Shown: positions 38,656 through 47,970 of the stretch, one piece after another
Layout: every line of letters starts with the position of its first letter
Position numbering within the stretch: the stretch's first letter is position 1
NCBI RefSeq assembly: GCF_004331265.1
Contig: NZ_SJOO01000001.1
Location: 372,001-436,000, forward strand
Source: Enterobacter wuhouensis
Lineage (GTDB): Bacteria; Pseudomonadota; Gammaproteobacteria; Enterobacterales; Enterobacteriaceae
Length of the DNA stretch: 64,000 nucleotides
Reading direction: 5' to 3'
Made by a program: the position numbers and the translations under genes
The notes under the pieces: generated by a model
The model's database searches: none
Seen by the model: only the letters and a program-made list of their open reading frames with translations
What the model was told of the DNA's origin: nothing

Positions 38656-40197
38656 ATGCGTCTGGAAGTCTTTTGTGAAGACCGTCTCGGTCTGACCCGC
38701 GAGTTACTCGATCTTCTTGTTTTACGTAGCATTGATTTACGTGGCATCGAGATTGACCCTGTCGGGCGAATTTACCTCAATTTTGCCGAAATTGAATTTA
38801 ATACCTTCAGCAGCCTGATGGCGGAAATCCGCCGTATCGCTGGCGTTACGGATGTACGCACCATTCCCTGGATGCCGTCCGAGCGCGAGCACCTGGCGCT
38901 AAGCGCACTGCTGGAAGCCATGCCGGAGCCTTTCCTGTCTCTGGATCTGAAAAGCAAAGTCGAGCGCGTTAACCAGGCGAGCTGCCAGCTATTTGCGCAA
39001 AGCCAGGAAAAGCTCAGTCATCACCACGCGACGCAGCTCATCCCCGGCTTTAACTTCCAGCGCTGGCTGGACAGCAATCCGCAGAATACCCTTAGCGAAC
39101 ATGTCGTGATTAACGGGCAAAATTTCCTGATGGAAATTACGCCGGTGTACCTGAAAGGCGAGAATGACGCCCGGGTGCTGACCGGGGCCGTGATCATGCT
39201 GCGCTCGACCGTACGCATGGGTCGTCAGCTGCAGAATCTCTCCAGCCAGGACGTTGGGGCATTCAGCCAGATTATTGCCGTCAGCCCGAAAATGCGCCAC
39301 GTGGTCGATCAGGCCCGCAAGCTTGCCAACTTAACCGCGCCGCTGCTGATCACCGGCGATACGGGCACGGGCAAAGATCTGCTGGCCCACGCGGTGCACC
39401 TGGCAAGCCCGCGTGCCGCAAAACCGTATCTGGCATTGAACTGCGCCTCTATCCCTGAAGATGCCGTTGAAAGCGAACTCTTTGGCCATGCGCCGGAAGG
39501 TAAGAAGGGCTTCTTCGAACAGGCGACGGGCGGGTCTGTACTGCTTGACGAGATCGGTGAGATGTCGCCGCGTATGCAGGCCAAGCTGCTGCGTTTTCTC
39601 AACGACGGTACCTTCCGTCGGGTTGGCGAGGATCATGAAGTCCACGTTGATGTTCGCGTCATCTGCGCCACCCAGAAAAACCTGGTCGAGCTGGTGCAGA
39701 AAGGCGAATTCCGCGAGGATCTTTATTACCGCCTGAACGTGCTGACGCTTAACATTCCGCCGCTGCGCGATTGCCCTCAGGACATCATGCCGCTGACGGA
39801 GCTGTTTGTGGCGCGTTTCGCCGATGAACAGGGCGTGCCGCGTCCGAAACTCTCCGCCGATCTCGGTACGGTGCTCACGCGCTACGGCTGGCCGGGGAAT
39901 ATCCGTCAGCTCAAGAATGCCGTGTACCGTGCGTTGACGCAGCTGGAAGGGTACGAACTGCGACCGCAGGATATTCTGCTGCCGGACTACGATGCCGGAA
40001 CGGTGTCGGTGGGCGAGGAAGCGATGGAAGGGTCGCTGGATGATATCACCAGCCGTTTTGAGCGCTCCGTGCTGACTCAGCTTTATCGTAGCTATCCCAG
40101 CACCCGCAAGCTGGCTAAACGCCTTGGCGTATCGCACACCGCGATTGCGAATAAGCTGCGCGAATATGGGCTGAACCAGAAGAAGGGTGAAGACTAA
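38656..40197 (+). CDS. tyrR: Aromatic amino acid regulator TyrR
   Basis: Regulator of aromatic amino acid synthesis and transport; 513 residues as in E. coli. Order: ACT domain (about 1-75), PAS domain (about 80-190), AAA+ domain with Walker A TGDTGTGKD and Walker B GGSVLLDEIGE, and a C-terminal Fis-type HTH (STRKLAKRLGVSHTAIANKL). The sigma-54 loop GAFTGA is replaced by GHAPEGKKGFF, so it works with sigma-70. Preceded by a TyrR box, followed by a strong terminator. Confidence 0.97.
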   Translation: MRLEVFCEDRLGLTRELLDLLVLRSIDLRGIEIDPVGRIYLNFAEIEFNTFSSLMAEIRRIAGVTDVRTIPWMPSEREHLALSALLEAMPEPFLSLDLKSKVERVNQASCQLFAQSQEKLSHHHATQLIPGFNFQRWLDSNPQNTLSEHVVINGQNFLMEITPVYLKGENDARVLTGAVIMLRSTVRMGRQLQNLSSQDVGAFSQIIAVSPKMRHVVDQARKLANLTAPLLITGDTGTGKDLLAHAVHLASPRAAKPYLALNCASIPEDAVESELFGHAPEGKKGFFEQATGGSVLLDEIGEMSPRMQAKLLRFLNDGTFRRVGEDHEVHVDVRVICATQKNLVELVQKGEFREDLYYRLNVLTLNIPPLRDCPQDIMPLTELFVARFADEQGVPRPKLSADLGTVLTRYGWPGNIRQLKNAVYRALTQLEGYELRPQDILLPDYDAGTVSVGEEAMEGSLDDITSRFERSVLTQLYRSYPSTRKLAKRLGVSHTAIANKLREYGLNQKKGED

Positions 40198-40200
40198 ATG

Positions 40201-40228
40201 AAAAAGCCTCTTTGCAGAGGCTTTTTTT
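40201..40228. terminator. Bidirectional terminator between tyrR and tpx
   Basis: Stem AAAAAGCCTCT / AGAGGCTTTTT with a TTGC loop and T-runs on both strands; placed between two convergent genes. Confidence 0.92.
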
Positions 40229-40234
40229 ATGCGA

Positions 40235-40741
40235 TTACGCTTTCAGCGCATCCAGCGCGGCGGTGTAATCCGGCTCGGTGGTGATTTCGTTCACCAGCTC
40301 GCTGAACACCACGCTGTCGTTTTCGTCGATAACCAGAACGGCACGCGCGGCCAGGCCCTTCAGCGCCCCTTCAGAAATGCCAACGCCGTACTTCTCCAGG
40401 AAATCAGCGTTGCGCAGGGTAGACAGGGTGATGACGTTGCTCAGGCCTTCGGCACCGCAGAAGCGAGACTGGGCAAACGGCAGGTCAGCAGAAATGCACA
40501 GCACCACGGTGTTGTCCATTTCAGTTGCCAGCTGGTTGAATTTACGCACGGAAGCGGCGCAGACGCCGGTGTCGATGCTTGGGAAAATGTTCAGGACTTT
40601 GCGTTTGCCAGCAAACTGGCCCAATGTGACGTCAGACAGATCTTTAGCCACCAGAGTAAAAGCCTGTGCCTTGCTACCAGCCTGAGGAATGGAACCTGCA
40701 ACAGCAACCGGGTTGCCCTGGAAATGAACGAGTTGTGACAT
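40235..40741 (-). CDS. tpx: Thiol peroxidase Tpx
   Basis: Atypical 2-Cys peroxiredoxin that reduces lipid and other hydroperoxides using thioredoxin, probably periplasm-facing or cytosolic antioxidant in E. coli. 168 residues as in E. coli; peroxidatic C61 in [14 protein letters not shown] and resolving C95 in [19 protein letters not shown] precedes the start. Confidence 0.97.
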   Translation of the reverse strand: MSQLVHFQGNPVAVAGSIPQAGSKAQAFTLVAKDLSDVTLGQFAGKRKVLNIFPSIDTGVCAASVRKFNQLATEMDNTVVLCISADLPFAQSRFCGAEGLSNVITLSTLRNADFLEKYGVGISEGALKGLAARAVLVIDENDSVVFSELVNEITTEPDYTAALDALKA

Positions 40742-40848
40742 AGATATCTTCCTGTTTACATATAGTTAACGTCGGGGCTAGTGTATGTCATCCGCAGTTA
40801 GCACGGCAAACCAATTTTTATGCCTTACCGGGCCGCAAGGAGTCAGTG

Positions 40849-41814
40849 ATGAGAAGCGTTAAGGTCTATGAAGAAGCCTGGCCATTACATACCCCGTTCG
40901 TCATCTCGCGCGGCAGCCGGAGCGAGGCAGGCGTGGTCGTGGTGGAAATCGAAGAAGACGGCGTAAAAGGCGTGGGGGAATGTACGCCGTATCCCCGTTA
41001 CGGTGAAAGTCTGGCTTCCGTAATGGCCCAAATCATGACTCTGGTTCCAGCCCTGCAAACGGGGCTTTCGCGCGAGGCGCTGCAGCAGCGCTTACCGGCA
41101 GGAGCGGCTCGTAACGCAATTGACTCTGCGCTCTGGAGCCTGGAGGCGGCCGCGCGGCAAACATCCTTACCTGTGGTGGTCGGCGTAACCTTGCCCGCCT
41201 CGGTAGTCACTGCGCAAACGGTGGTGATCGGTGAGCCAGAGCAGATGGCAGCCAGTGCCAAAGCCCTGTATGAAGCAGGTGCCAGGTTGTTGAAGGTTAA
41301 GCTCGACGACCACTTAATCACTGAACGTATGGTTGCCATTCGCTCGGCCGTTCCCGCGGCCACGCTGATTGTGGATGCAAACGAATCGTGGCATCCCGAA
41401 GGGCTGGCGGCGCGTTGCCAGCTTTTAGCGGATCTGGGCGTGGCCATGCTGGAGCAACCGTTACCCGCAGACGATGATGCGGCGCTGAAAAACTTTATCC
41501 ATCCGCTGCCGATATGCGCAGATGAAAGCTGCCATACCCGCGAGAGCCTGGCTGGTTTAGCAGGCAGCTACGATATGGTTAATATCAAGCTCGACAAAAC
41601 CGGCGGCCTGACGGAGGCGCTGGCCCTGGCGGAAGACGCGCGGGCGCAGGGGTTTTCACTGATGCTGGGATGCATGCTCTGTACATCCCGGGCGATCAAT
41701 GCGGCATTGCCGCTGGTTAATCAGGTGAGTTTTGCCGATCTGGACGGCCCGACCTGGCTGGCCGTGGATGTTTCACCCGCGCTGAACTTTACCAGCGGTA
41801 CGCTTCATCTCTGA
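40849..41814 (+). CDS. ycjG: L-Ala-D/L-Glu epimerase YcjG
   Basis: Enolase-superfamily enzyme that epimerises L-Ala-D-Glu from murein peptides to L-Ala-L-Glu. 321 residues from MRSVKVYEEAW; K149 and K151 (LLKVKLDD), metal ligands in IVDANESW, MLEQPLP and ADESCH, and K247 (NIKLDKTGG) are present. GTG one codon upstream is in frame; ATG preferred, with AAGGAG before it. Tail overlaps mpaA by ten bases. Groups with mpaA and mppA in murein tripeptide recycling. Confidence 0.95.
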   Translation: MRSVKVYEEAWPLHTPFVISRGSRSEAGVVVVEIEEDGVKGVGECTPYPRYGESLASVMAQIMTLVPALQTGLSREALQQRLPAGAARNAIDSALWSLEAAARQTSLPVVVGVTLPASVVTAQTVVIGEPEQMAASAKALYEAGARLLKVKLDDHLITERMVAIRSAVPAATLIVDANESWHPEGLAARCQLLADLGVAMLEQPLPADDDAALKNFIHPLPICADESCHTRESLAGLAGSYDMVNIKLDKTGGLTEALALAEDARAQGFSLMLGCMLCTSRAINAALPLVNQVSFADLDGPTWLAVDVSPALNFTSGTLHL

Positions 41815-42518
41815 GGCTGCCAGCGCAGCAGTTCCACCATCGCCTCGAGGTATTTTTCGCTCGCCTCATCGGAGGAAATAGGGGGGAATTCTGCCGTGAT
41901 GCAGTGCAGATCCAGATCGGCGCACCAGCTTCCAAACGAACCGGGGGTCTCATACCCGACGCTGGTCACGAGCGGCAGGGCGAAAGCATCCGCCAGCCAC
42001 TGTCCCAGCGCGGTGCGGCGCGGATCTTCAATACAGGCCAGCGGATCGTGGAAGGAGACAACCCAGGCGGGATGGATCTTATGGATAAGCTGGCAAAGCG
42101 CCTGCGTTTCTGGCTCTGAGCCTGGCTTTTCTCCGGTCAGCAGGACGACGTCTCGTTCTTCAGCCGAGCTGTTCCAGCGATACACGGTTTCCCCCGCGCG
42201 CCAGTTTGCCGCCGGAAAGTTACGGTTTAAGTCGATCCCCCTCGCATTTGCCCGCAGCCCAAGCTGACAGCCGTCCGGGTTTACGGTCAAAATCACATGA
42301 TGTCGACGCAGTGCCGGGGCGAGCGTTCGCAGCGCGCAGGAGAGGGTGACAACGGATGAATTTTCATCGCCGTGGGTGCCGGCAATAATCAGGCCGCTGT
42401 CTCTGTCGGCGTCAGGGGCCGGAAACCAAATCAGGGGCGCGCCCAAAAATGACTTTCCGTAGTGTTCGGTGCCTGGCGGAAATGCGCCACGTTCCGTTCT
42501 TGGTCGGGTGAGAGCCAT
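41805..42518 (-). CDS. mpaA: Murein peptide amidase A (M14 zinc carboxypeptidase)
   Basis: Cytoplasmic gamma-D-glutamyl-meso-diaminopimelate hydrolase that releases diaminopimelate from imported murein tripeptide. 237 residues from MALTRPRTERGAFPPG; zinc ligands in GTHGDENSS and SFHDPLACI, catalytic glutamate in HCITAEFPP. An in-frame ATG 20 codons upstream is rejected because the internal start has AGGA and the family N-terminus. Confidence 0.93.
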   Translation of the reverse strand: MALTRPRTERGAFPPGTEHYGKSFLGAPLIWFPAPDADRDSGLIIAGTHGDENSSVVTLSCALRTLAPALRRHHVILTVNPDGCQLGLRANARGIDLNRNFPAANWRAGETVYRWNSSAEERDVVLLTGEKPGSEPETQALCQLIHKIHPAWVVSFHDPLACIEDPRRTALGQWLADAFALPLVTSVGYETPGSFGSWCADLDLHCITAEFPPISSDEASEKYLEAMVELLRWQPQR

Positions 42519-42700
42519 AGGAAATCCTGATAAAGAAGTGTCTACTGGCAGTGTTGTGCAAAACTCGCGGTTAATCAAATAGTTTCATTAAGGGCGGAGA
42601 GTTGTCAGATATCAACTTTACGGACTAAGGTATTTGCATTTCGCCTTTTCAAAACAAATAATTACGCATCTGCGTTTTACCGACTTCTTAAGGGGATCTC

Positions 42701-44317
42701 ATGAAGCATCCTGTTTCGCTACTTTTCTCTGCGCTCTGCCTGTGCGGGCTATCTTCCCTCTCTTTTGCTGCTGATGTTCCACAAGGCACCGTGCTGGCGC
42801 AAAAGCAGGAGCTGGTCAGGCACATTAAAGATGAACCGGCTACGCTCGATCCGGCAAAAGCCGTGGGGCTTCCGGAGATTCAGGTGATCCGCGATCTCTT
42901 TGAAGGGCTGGTTAATCAGAACGAGAAAGGGGAAATCGTGCCGGGCGTGGCGACGCGCTGGCAGAGTAACGATAACCGTGCCTGGACGTTCACGCTGCGC
43001 GACAACGCGAAATGGTCCGACGGTACGCCCGTCACCGCACAAGATTTTGTCTACAGCTGGCAGCGTCTGGTTGACCCTAAAACGACGTCTCCCTTTGCCT
43101 GGTTTGCGGCGCTAGCGGGTATCAGCAACGCGCAGGCGATTATTGACGGGAAAGCGACGCCCGAGACGCTGGGCGTTACGGCGGTTGATGCCAAAACCTT
43201 GCGCGTTCAGCTGGATAAACCGCTGCCGTGGTTTAGTAACCTGACGGCCAACTTTGCGTTTTATCCGGTGCAGAAAGCTAACGTTGAGAGCGGCAAAGAG
43301 TGGACTCGCCCGGGGGCGCTGGTTGGAAATGGCGCTTACGTACTCAAGGATCGCGTGGTGAATGAAAAGCTGGTCGTAGAGCCGAACGCTCACTACTGGG
43401 ACAACGCAAAAACCGTTCTGAAAAAAGTGACGTTTATACCGATCAACCAGGAATCTTCAGCAACCAAACGCTACCTGGCGGGTGATATTGATATCACCGA
43501 ATCGTTCCCGAAAAATATGTATCAAAAATTACTCAAAGATATTCCAGGCCAGGTCTATACGCCGCCGCAGCTGGGAACCTACTACTATGCCTTTAACACG
43601 CAAAAAGGCCCAACGGCAGATGCGCGAGTCCGTCTGGCGCTGAGTATGACCATCGATCGCCGTATTATGGCGGATAAAGTGTTAGGTACTGGGGAGAAGC
43701 CTGCATGGCACTTTACCCCTGACGTGACGGCAGGCTTTACCCCAGAGCCGTCACCGTTTGAGCAAATGTCGCAGCAGGAGCTGAACGCGCAGGCGAAAAC
43801 CTTGCTGCTGGCGGCGGGCTACGGTCCCCAGCGTCCGCTTAAGCTGACGTTGCTGTATAACACATCGGAAAACCATCAGAAGATCGCAATCGCCGTTGCA
43901 TCGATGTGGAAGAAGAACCTGGGTGTCGACGTCAAGCTGCAGAATCAGGAGTGGAAAACCTACATCGATAGCCGTAACACCGGTAATTTTGATGTGATTC
44001 GCGCCTCATGGGTTGGCGATTACAATGAGCCGTCGACGTTCCTGTCGTTGCTGACCTCATCCCACAGCGGCAACATCTCCCGCTTCAACGATCCCGCCTA
44101 CGACAAGATTATTCACCAGGCGACGCTTGAAACGACGGAAAAAGCGCGCAATACAGATTACAACATGGCCGAGAAGATCCTCGCCGAAAAAGCGCCGATC
44201 GCGCCAATCTATCAGTACACCAATGGCCGACTGATTAAACCCTGGGTAAAAGGGTATCCAATTAATAACCCGGAAGACGTGGCGTACAGCCGCACGATGT
44301 ATATCGAAAAGCACTAA
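42701..44317 (+). CDS. mppA: Murein tripeptide-binding protein MppA
   Basis: Periplasmic OppA-like binding protein that brings L-Ala-gamma-D-Glu-meso-Dap to the Opp transporter. 538 residues with a signal peptide (LLFSALCLCGLSSLSFA, mature from ADVPQG). SBP_bac_5 signature near ATRWQSNDNRAWTFTLRDNAKWSDG. It has a good AAGGGG site and is followed by a hairpin terminator. In K-12 other small genes lie between mpaA and mppA; here they adjoin. Confidence 0.95.
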   Translation: MKHPVSLLFSALCLCGLSSLSFAADVPQGTVLAQKQELVRHIKDEPATLDPAKAVGLPEIQVIRDLFEGLVNQNEKGEIVPGVATRWQSNDNRAWTFTLRDNAKWSDGTPVTAQDFVYSWQRLVDPKTTSPFAWFAALAGISNAQAIIDGKATPETLGVTAVDAKTLRVQLDKPLPWFSNLTANFAFYPVQKANVESGKEWTRPGALVGNGAYVLKDRVVNEKLVVEPNAHYWDNAKTVLKKVTFIPINQESSATKRYLAGDIDITESFPKNMYQKLLKDIPGQVYTPPQLGTYYYAFNTQKGPTADARVRLALSMTIDRRIMADKVLGTGEKPAWHFTPDVTAGFTPEPSPFEQMSQQELNAQAKTLLLAAGYGPQRPLKLTLLYNTSENHQKIAIAVASMWKKNLGVDVKLQNQEWKTYIDSRNTGNFDVIRASWVGDYNEPSTFLSLLTSSHSGNISRFNDPAYDKIIHQATLETTEKARNTDYNMAEKILAEKAPIAPIYQYTNGRLIKPWVKGYPINNPEDVAYSRTMYIEKH

Positions 44318-44325
44318 ATACTCTG

Positions 44326-44352
44326 GCTGGCGCGATCCCGCGCCAGCTTCTT
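44326..44352 (+). terminator. Terminator of mppA
   Basis: GCTGGCGCG / CGCGCCAGC with an ATCC loop, followed by TTCTTCCCC. The same nine-base stem appears in the hairpin after the first fimbrial operon (54534-54558). Confidence 0.75.
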
Positions 44353-44369
44353 CCCCTCGTTATTAAATA

Positions 44370-44393
44370 TCACCGTCCAATATAGGACGGTGA
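44370..44393. promoter_or_regulatory. Palindrome P1 (operator candidate) upstream of the autotransporter
   Basis: Perfect inverted repeat: half-site TCACCGTCC, spacer AATATA, half-site GGACGGTGA. No T-run follows, so it is not a typical terminator. The core GTCC-AATATA-GGAC fits RTCYAA-N4-RGAY, shared with palindromes before both fimbrial operons. Five-base half-sites with a six-base spacer are the geometry used by CRP-type regulators. Confidence 0.5.
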
Positions 44394-44596
44394 CAAGCCA
44401 GATTTACTATCTATAATTTCTATAGCGCTCCCTTAGCCTGACTCTTATTTATTCATATCTACTTCCACTCTCCGGCCGACGCTGTCAATACTAGGGCTGA
44501 CGGTGTTGTTTAAATTTTGTCGTTTATTACTGGCTAACTTTTTGTTGCCTTAGGGAAAGACCTGCCTTATTTCATTGATTTTTTGACGAGGGGTTT

Positions 44597-47059
44597 ATGT
44601 ATTTTATCAATCGAATATTAAAATATAGTCCGGTGTGTTTGTCGGTCGTTGCTGCTCACGCCTGGGCAGCTAATTGCTCGGGGGCGGATGATATTATCTG
44701 CACTGAGAAAGATTATGAGTCAGCAGCCAGTTACTACAAATATAATTATGATGGCGATCTTTCGCTGTCGTTTACTGACAGCGCGATAAGCGCACCGGGC
44801 GTTGCCATAAACGAAGGGGCAAGTACGTCCGGTGAAGCATCGCTGCAGGCGGATAACCTGACGACCTCTGCCGGTGGAATAGCGATAAGCGGCGGGGGCG
44901 TGGACGTCCAGCTCAATAACAGCACTATTGGCGGCGGCGCGGCGTCAGGTACGGCGCTCTCTGTCTCGCAGACGGCGCTGAATATGAACACGACCATCGC
45001 TATCACTGACTCAGCGTTAAATGGCGCCACCTTTGTGAATGAAGCTGACGGTAATGTGGTGTTTTCCGCAGAGGATAGTGTCTTTTACGGAGAAATTCAT
45101 ATTCATGAAACCAACGCCGCCTCGGGAGCTGACAATGATAAAACGACAAACGTGTCCCTGACTAACAGTACAATAGACACCTCCGGCGTTATTTCATCCT
45201 CGGAAAATTACCCTGTGTATGTCGAATCCGAAAAAGGCACGGTGAATGTGTTAATGGAGGGGGATACTATCATCCAGACGGGATCGCATAATGATGTGAC
45301 GATTACGTCCGGAACAGGAAATAACTCAGGAAGCGCCGTCAATGCCGAGATTGATAATTCGTCCCTAACCAATGGAATTAGCGCCAGCACCAGCAACCCC
45401 TACAGCAGTAGCACCGTGACGGTCAGGAACAGCTCTATTGCACAAAATACGCCTTCATGGGGAACCGCTATTGTGGCCTCCGCAGGCGAGACGGACAGTG
45501 AGTATTCCGGTAGCGGCAATGCCACCATTAATATTGAAAATAGTCAGATTAATGGCAATGTGGCCGCCGAAACGTTCGGCGGCGGAAGTTCTACGGTGTC
45601 GCTTAGCGATAATGCCGCCGTGAACGGTGACGTGTTGGCTATCGGGACGGAGAATAGCGTCAATATTGACGGCGCGATATTGAATGGCGATATCCAGTTT
45701 AGCACCAGCCATGACGATTCCTCCATTACTACCAGCAGTACCGTCAACCTGGCGAATGCGCGTTATGACGGCAATATCGCCACCAATGACGGGAGCGCGG
45801 AAGATAATCTGACAATCAATATTAACAGCAACGCGGTCATTGGCGGAGATAGCGTCAGTGACGCCATGCAAATCACCGGATTTGACACCGTTGGCGTCAA
45901 TATTAACTATCTGGACCCCTCGCTGGTGAACAGCGATGAGGCGAAATACTTCTATTTCAACAGCGGCGAAACGGTTGCCGTTCAGAATGGAACCTCCGGG
46001 ACGCTTTCCCCGGTGCGCAGCGGGTCATACATTTACGACAACATTAAATACGTTGCCACAGATGAAAGTGCTTCCCAGGCGGCAGGGCTGGACGGTTCAA
46101 CATGGGCGGTGTCGTTTATTGACGATACGCCGGTGCCGGATGACAAGAGCAACGTCGTGAGTGATATTCAGGCAGCGCAGGCCGGGCTGGTCGCCAGCGA
46201 CGATATGATCCATCGGGTGGCAGACGATATTACCGGCCATCTGGATATGCGCACCGGAGGAAGCAACGTCTGGCTGTCCGGACTGTACGCTGGCAGTAAC
46301 CGCGAGGCGGGACAGACGAAGTATCAGAACGACATCAGCGGCGCTCAGTTCGGCGGGTATTTGAGCGTCGATTTAGCGAGCGGGGACTCTCTGACCGTCG
46401 GGGTGGCTAACGCCTGGCTGCATAACGCCCTGGATTTACAGGATAAGGACGGCCACAACAGTATCAACGGCACCTACTATAGCCTGTATGGCCGCTGGGA
46501 GCAGCCGAAAACCCGCGATATCCGCTGGTTCTCTGACGCCGTTGTCGCATGGGGAAATATGTCCTATAGCGCCTCAGGAAATGACGACGGGATCCGGGGA
46601 CACGGAGACTATGATGGCAACACCTGGCTGTTGCAGGGGCGAGTGGGGGCAACGTTCGTTGCGAATCGTATTGAATTCCAGCCCTATACCACCCTGGGCT
46701 ATGTAAACGTTAAGACAGACGGCTATAGCGACGGATACAGCGATATTGGCGACGGGAAACAGACGAACTATTTTGCGGGCGGTGGCGAACGCATGATGAC
46801 CCACGTAGCCGTGCCCGCTGTGCAGGACGTGAAGCCCTATCTGACGCTGGGGTACAACGCGCAGTTCGGCGGTTCTACCGAACTGAATACGGATGACTAC
46901 TCATTCAGCGGAGAGGATCTCAACGGAGGAACCGCAGCGGCGGGCGTGATGGTGGACTTTACGCCGCGCTGGGCCGGAAAGGTGCAGGTCGCCACTGAAT
47001 TTGGTCATGCGATTGACGCCGCTGTCGCGGGGGACGTGATGCTAAGCTATCGCTTCTAA
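44597..47059 (+). CDS. Autotransporter adhesin-like protein
   Basis: Type V secreted surface protein, 820 residues. Signal peptide about 1-25 (VCLSVVAAHAWA, mature from ANCSG). The passenger (about 26-520) is rich in Asn, Ser, Thr and Gly with repeated short turns such as NINGNVAAETFGGGSSTVSL and DNAAVNGDVLAIG, typical of a right-handed beta-helix; only two cysteines occur, both near the N-terminus. The C-terminal autotransporter barrel (about 540-820: NVWLSGLYAGSNREAGQTKY; ending MLSYRF) matches the pertactin/AIDA class. No protease serine motif is seen, so adhesion or aggregation is likelier than proteolysis. Ligand unknown; I do not recognise a named orthologue. Monocistronic, between two terminators. 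Confidence 0.85.
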   Translation: MYFINRILKYSPVCLSVVAAHAWAANCSGADDIICTEKDYESAASYYKYNYDGDLSLSFTDSAISAPGVAINEGASTSGEASLQADNLTTSAGGIAISGGGVDVQLNNSTIGGGAASGTALSVSQTALNMNTTIAITDSALNGATFVNEADGNVVFSAEDSVFYGEIHIHETNAASGADNDKTTNVSLTNSTIDTSGVISSSENYPVYVESEKGTVNVLMEGDTIIQTGSHNDVTITSGTGNNSGSAVNAEIDNSSLTNGISASTSNPYSSSTVTVRNSSIAQNTPSWGTAIVASAGETDSEYSGSGNATINIENSQINGNVAAETFGGGSSTVSLSDNAAVNGDVLAIGTENSVNIDGAILNGDIQFSTSHDDSSITTSSTVNLANARYDGNIATNDGSAEDNLTININSNAVIGGDSVSDAMQITGFDTVGVNINYLDPSLVNSDEAKYFYFNSGETVAVQNGTSGTLSPVRSGSYIYDNIKYVATDESASQAAGLDGSTWAVSFIDDTPVPDDKSNVVSDIQAAQAGLVASDDMIHRVADDITGHLDMRTGGSNVWLSGLYAGSNREAGQTKYQNDISGAQFGGYLSVDLASGDSLTVGVANAWLHNALDLQDKDGHNSINGTYYSLYGRWEQPKTRDIRWFSDAVVAWGNMSYSASGNDDGIRGHGDYDGNTWLLQGRVGATFVANRIEFQPYTTLGYVNVKTDGYSDGYSDIGDGKQTNYFAGGGERMMTHVAVPAVQDVKPYLTLGYNAQFGGSTELNTDDYSFSGEDLNGGTAAAGVMVDFTPRWAGKVQVATEFGHAIDAAVAGDVMLSYRF

Positions 47060-47078
47060 GACTGAATATATGAAAACT

Positions 47079-47105
47079 AGCCCGGTAATATTACCGGGCT
47101 TTTTT
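47079..47105 (+). terminator. Terminator of the autotransporter gene
   Basis: Stem AGCCCGGTA / TACCGGGCT with an ATAT loop followed by five T residues. Confidence 0.92.
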
Positions 47106-47155
47106 ATGTTTGCAGGCTAATTATATTGCGCTGAATATTCTGATGATATTTTAAA

Positions 47156-47183
47156 ATTAGCTATCCAATCCTGGATAGCTAAT
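47156..47183. promoter_or_regulatory. Palindrome P2 (operator candidate) upstream of fimbrial operon 1
   Basis: Perfect inverted repeat: half-site ATTAGCTATCC, spacer AATCCT, half-site GGATAGCTAAT. Core ATCC-AATCCT-GGAT fits RTCYAA-N4-RGAY. It follows a complete terminator and is not followed by T residues. It lies about 170 bases before the major pilin gene. Confidence 0.5.
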
Positions 47184-47235
47184 GTAGTGGCGTAAAGAAC
47201 TGTAAGTGCTCATACTTAATTGCGGCGGTAGTTAA

Positions 47236-47263
47236 AGGTGATATTCCACCTGATTTAATTCAG
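47236..47263. promoter_or_regulatory. Two overlapping small palindromes in the fimbrial operon 1 leader
   Basis: AGGTG-ATATTC-CACCT (47236-47251) runs into CTGA-TTTAAT-TCAG (47250-47263). Both have half-sites separated by six bases. They sit about 90-115 bases before the pilin start. They may be binding sites for another regulator; nothing more can be said. Confidence 0.3.
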
Positions 47264-47351
47264 ATGAACACGAATTTATTCATCGCGGGCTCGTGCGTCT
47301 GAATTTTATGAAGCGAATAAAATGGAACTGAAATATTAACTTGAGGTATTT

Positions 47352-47894
47352 ATGAAAAAGCAATTAGCAATAATGGTGGCAACGATGTTCACCGTTGGGA
47401 TGGGGGCAGCACATGCGGTAGACGGTACGATTAATTTTACCGGTACGGTGACCGCGGATACCTGCACGATTGATATTAACGATCAGACTAATCCAACCCT
47501 GAATCTGGGTACGGTCAATACGGTCGATCTGGCAAAATCTGGCGATACGGGGCCTGCGACGAACTTCACGCTGAACCTGACGTCTTGCCCGACTACGGTC
47601 ACGGCGGCCAGCGTCACCTTTAGCGGTAACCAGGATTCTACGATGAACACCGCGTTCACTAACGAAGCCATCGAGGGCGCGGCAACCAACGTTGGCGTAC
47701 AGCTCTATGATGGGGCGAATACCGAGGTTTCACCGGATGAGGTTATCGACGTCACGTCAGCACTGACGCCAAACTCCGATGCTACTTCTTCCGAAGCGCA
47801 TATTCCTTTTACCGCCCGCATGATCGCCGTGGGTGATGCGGCTTCGGCGGGTTCGCTGGTTTCTCACGCAGACTACACCATCAGCTATCAGTAA
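47352..47894 (+). CDS. Fimbrial major subunit, operon 1
   Basis: Type-1-like pilin, 180 residues. Signal peptide about 1-22 (LAIMVATMFTVGMGAAHA, mature from VDGTINF). The mature part has the pilin pattern: two cysteines forming the usual disulfide (TADTCTID and LTSCPTT) and the C-terminal donor-strand/penultimate-tyrosine end (SHADYTISYQ). First gene of an eight-gene operon, before a hairpin and the chaperone gene, the typical place for the shaft subunit. GAGG precedes the start. Confidence 0.9.
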   Translation: MKKQLAIMVATMFTVGMGAAHAVDGTINFTGTVTADTCTIDINDQTNPTLNLGTVNTVDLAKSGDTGPATNFTLNLTSCPTTVTAASVTFSGNQDSTMNTAFTNEAIEGAATNVGVQLYDGANTEVSPDEVIDVTSALTPNSDATSSEAHIPFTARMIAVGDAASAGSLVSHADYTISYQ

Positions 47895-47917
47895 TAATTC
47901 TGCTCAGGGAATACGTA

Positions 47918-47933
47918 AGAGCATGGATGCTCT
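47918..47933 (+). other. Hairpin between major pilin and chaperone genes, operon 1
   Basis: AGAGCA / TGCTCT (extendable by one pair) with a TGGA loop, followed by GCTTTGG. Probably an attenuator or RNA-stabilising hairpin that lets pilin mRNA exceed the downstream genes; not a strong terminator. Confidence 0.5.
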
Positions 47934-47970
47934 GCTTTGGTGTCTGGAATAACAAGGGAAAACCCGATCC

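Noticed and set aside
44700..46100. Repeated short motifs in the autotransporter gene considered as a repeat or CRISPR array
   Set aside because: The repeats are degenerate codons for beta-helix turns within one open frame; spacing and sequence are irregular.
47060..47351. Phase-variable invertible promoter (fimS-like) before the major pilin
   Set aside because: The inverted repeats found are short and adjacent (operator-like), not two repeats bounding a few hundred bases, and no FimB/FimE-type recombinase gene is present in the window.
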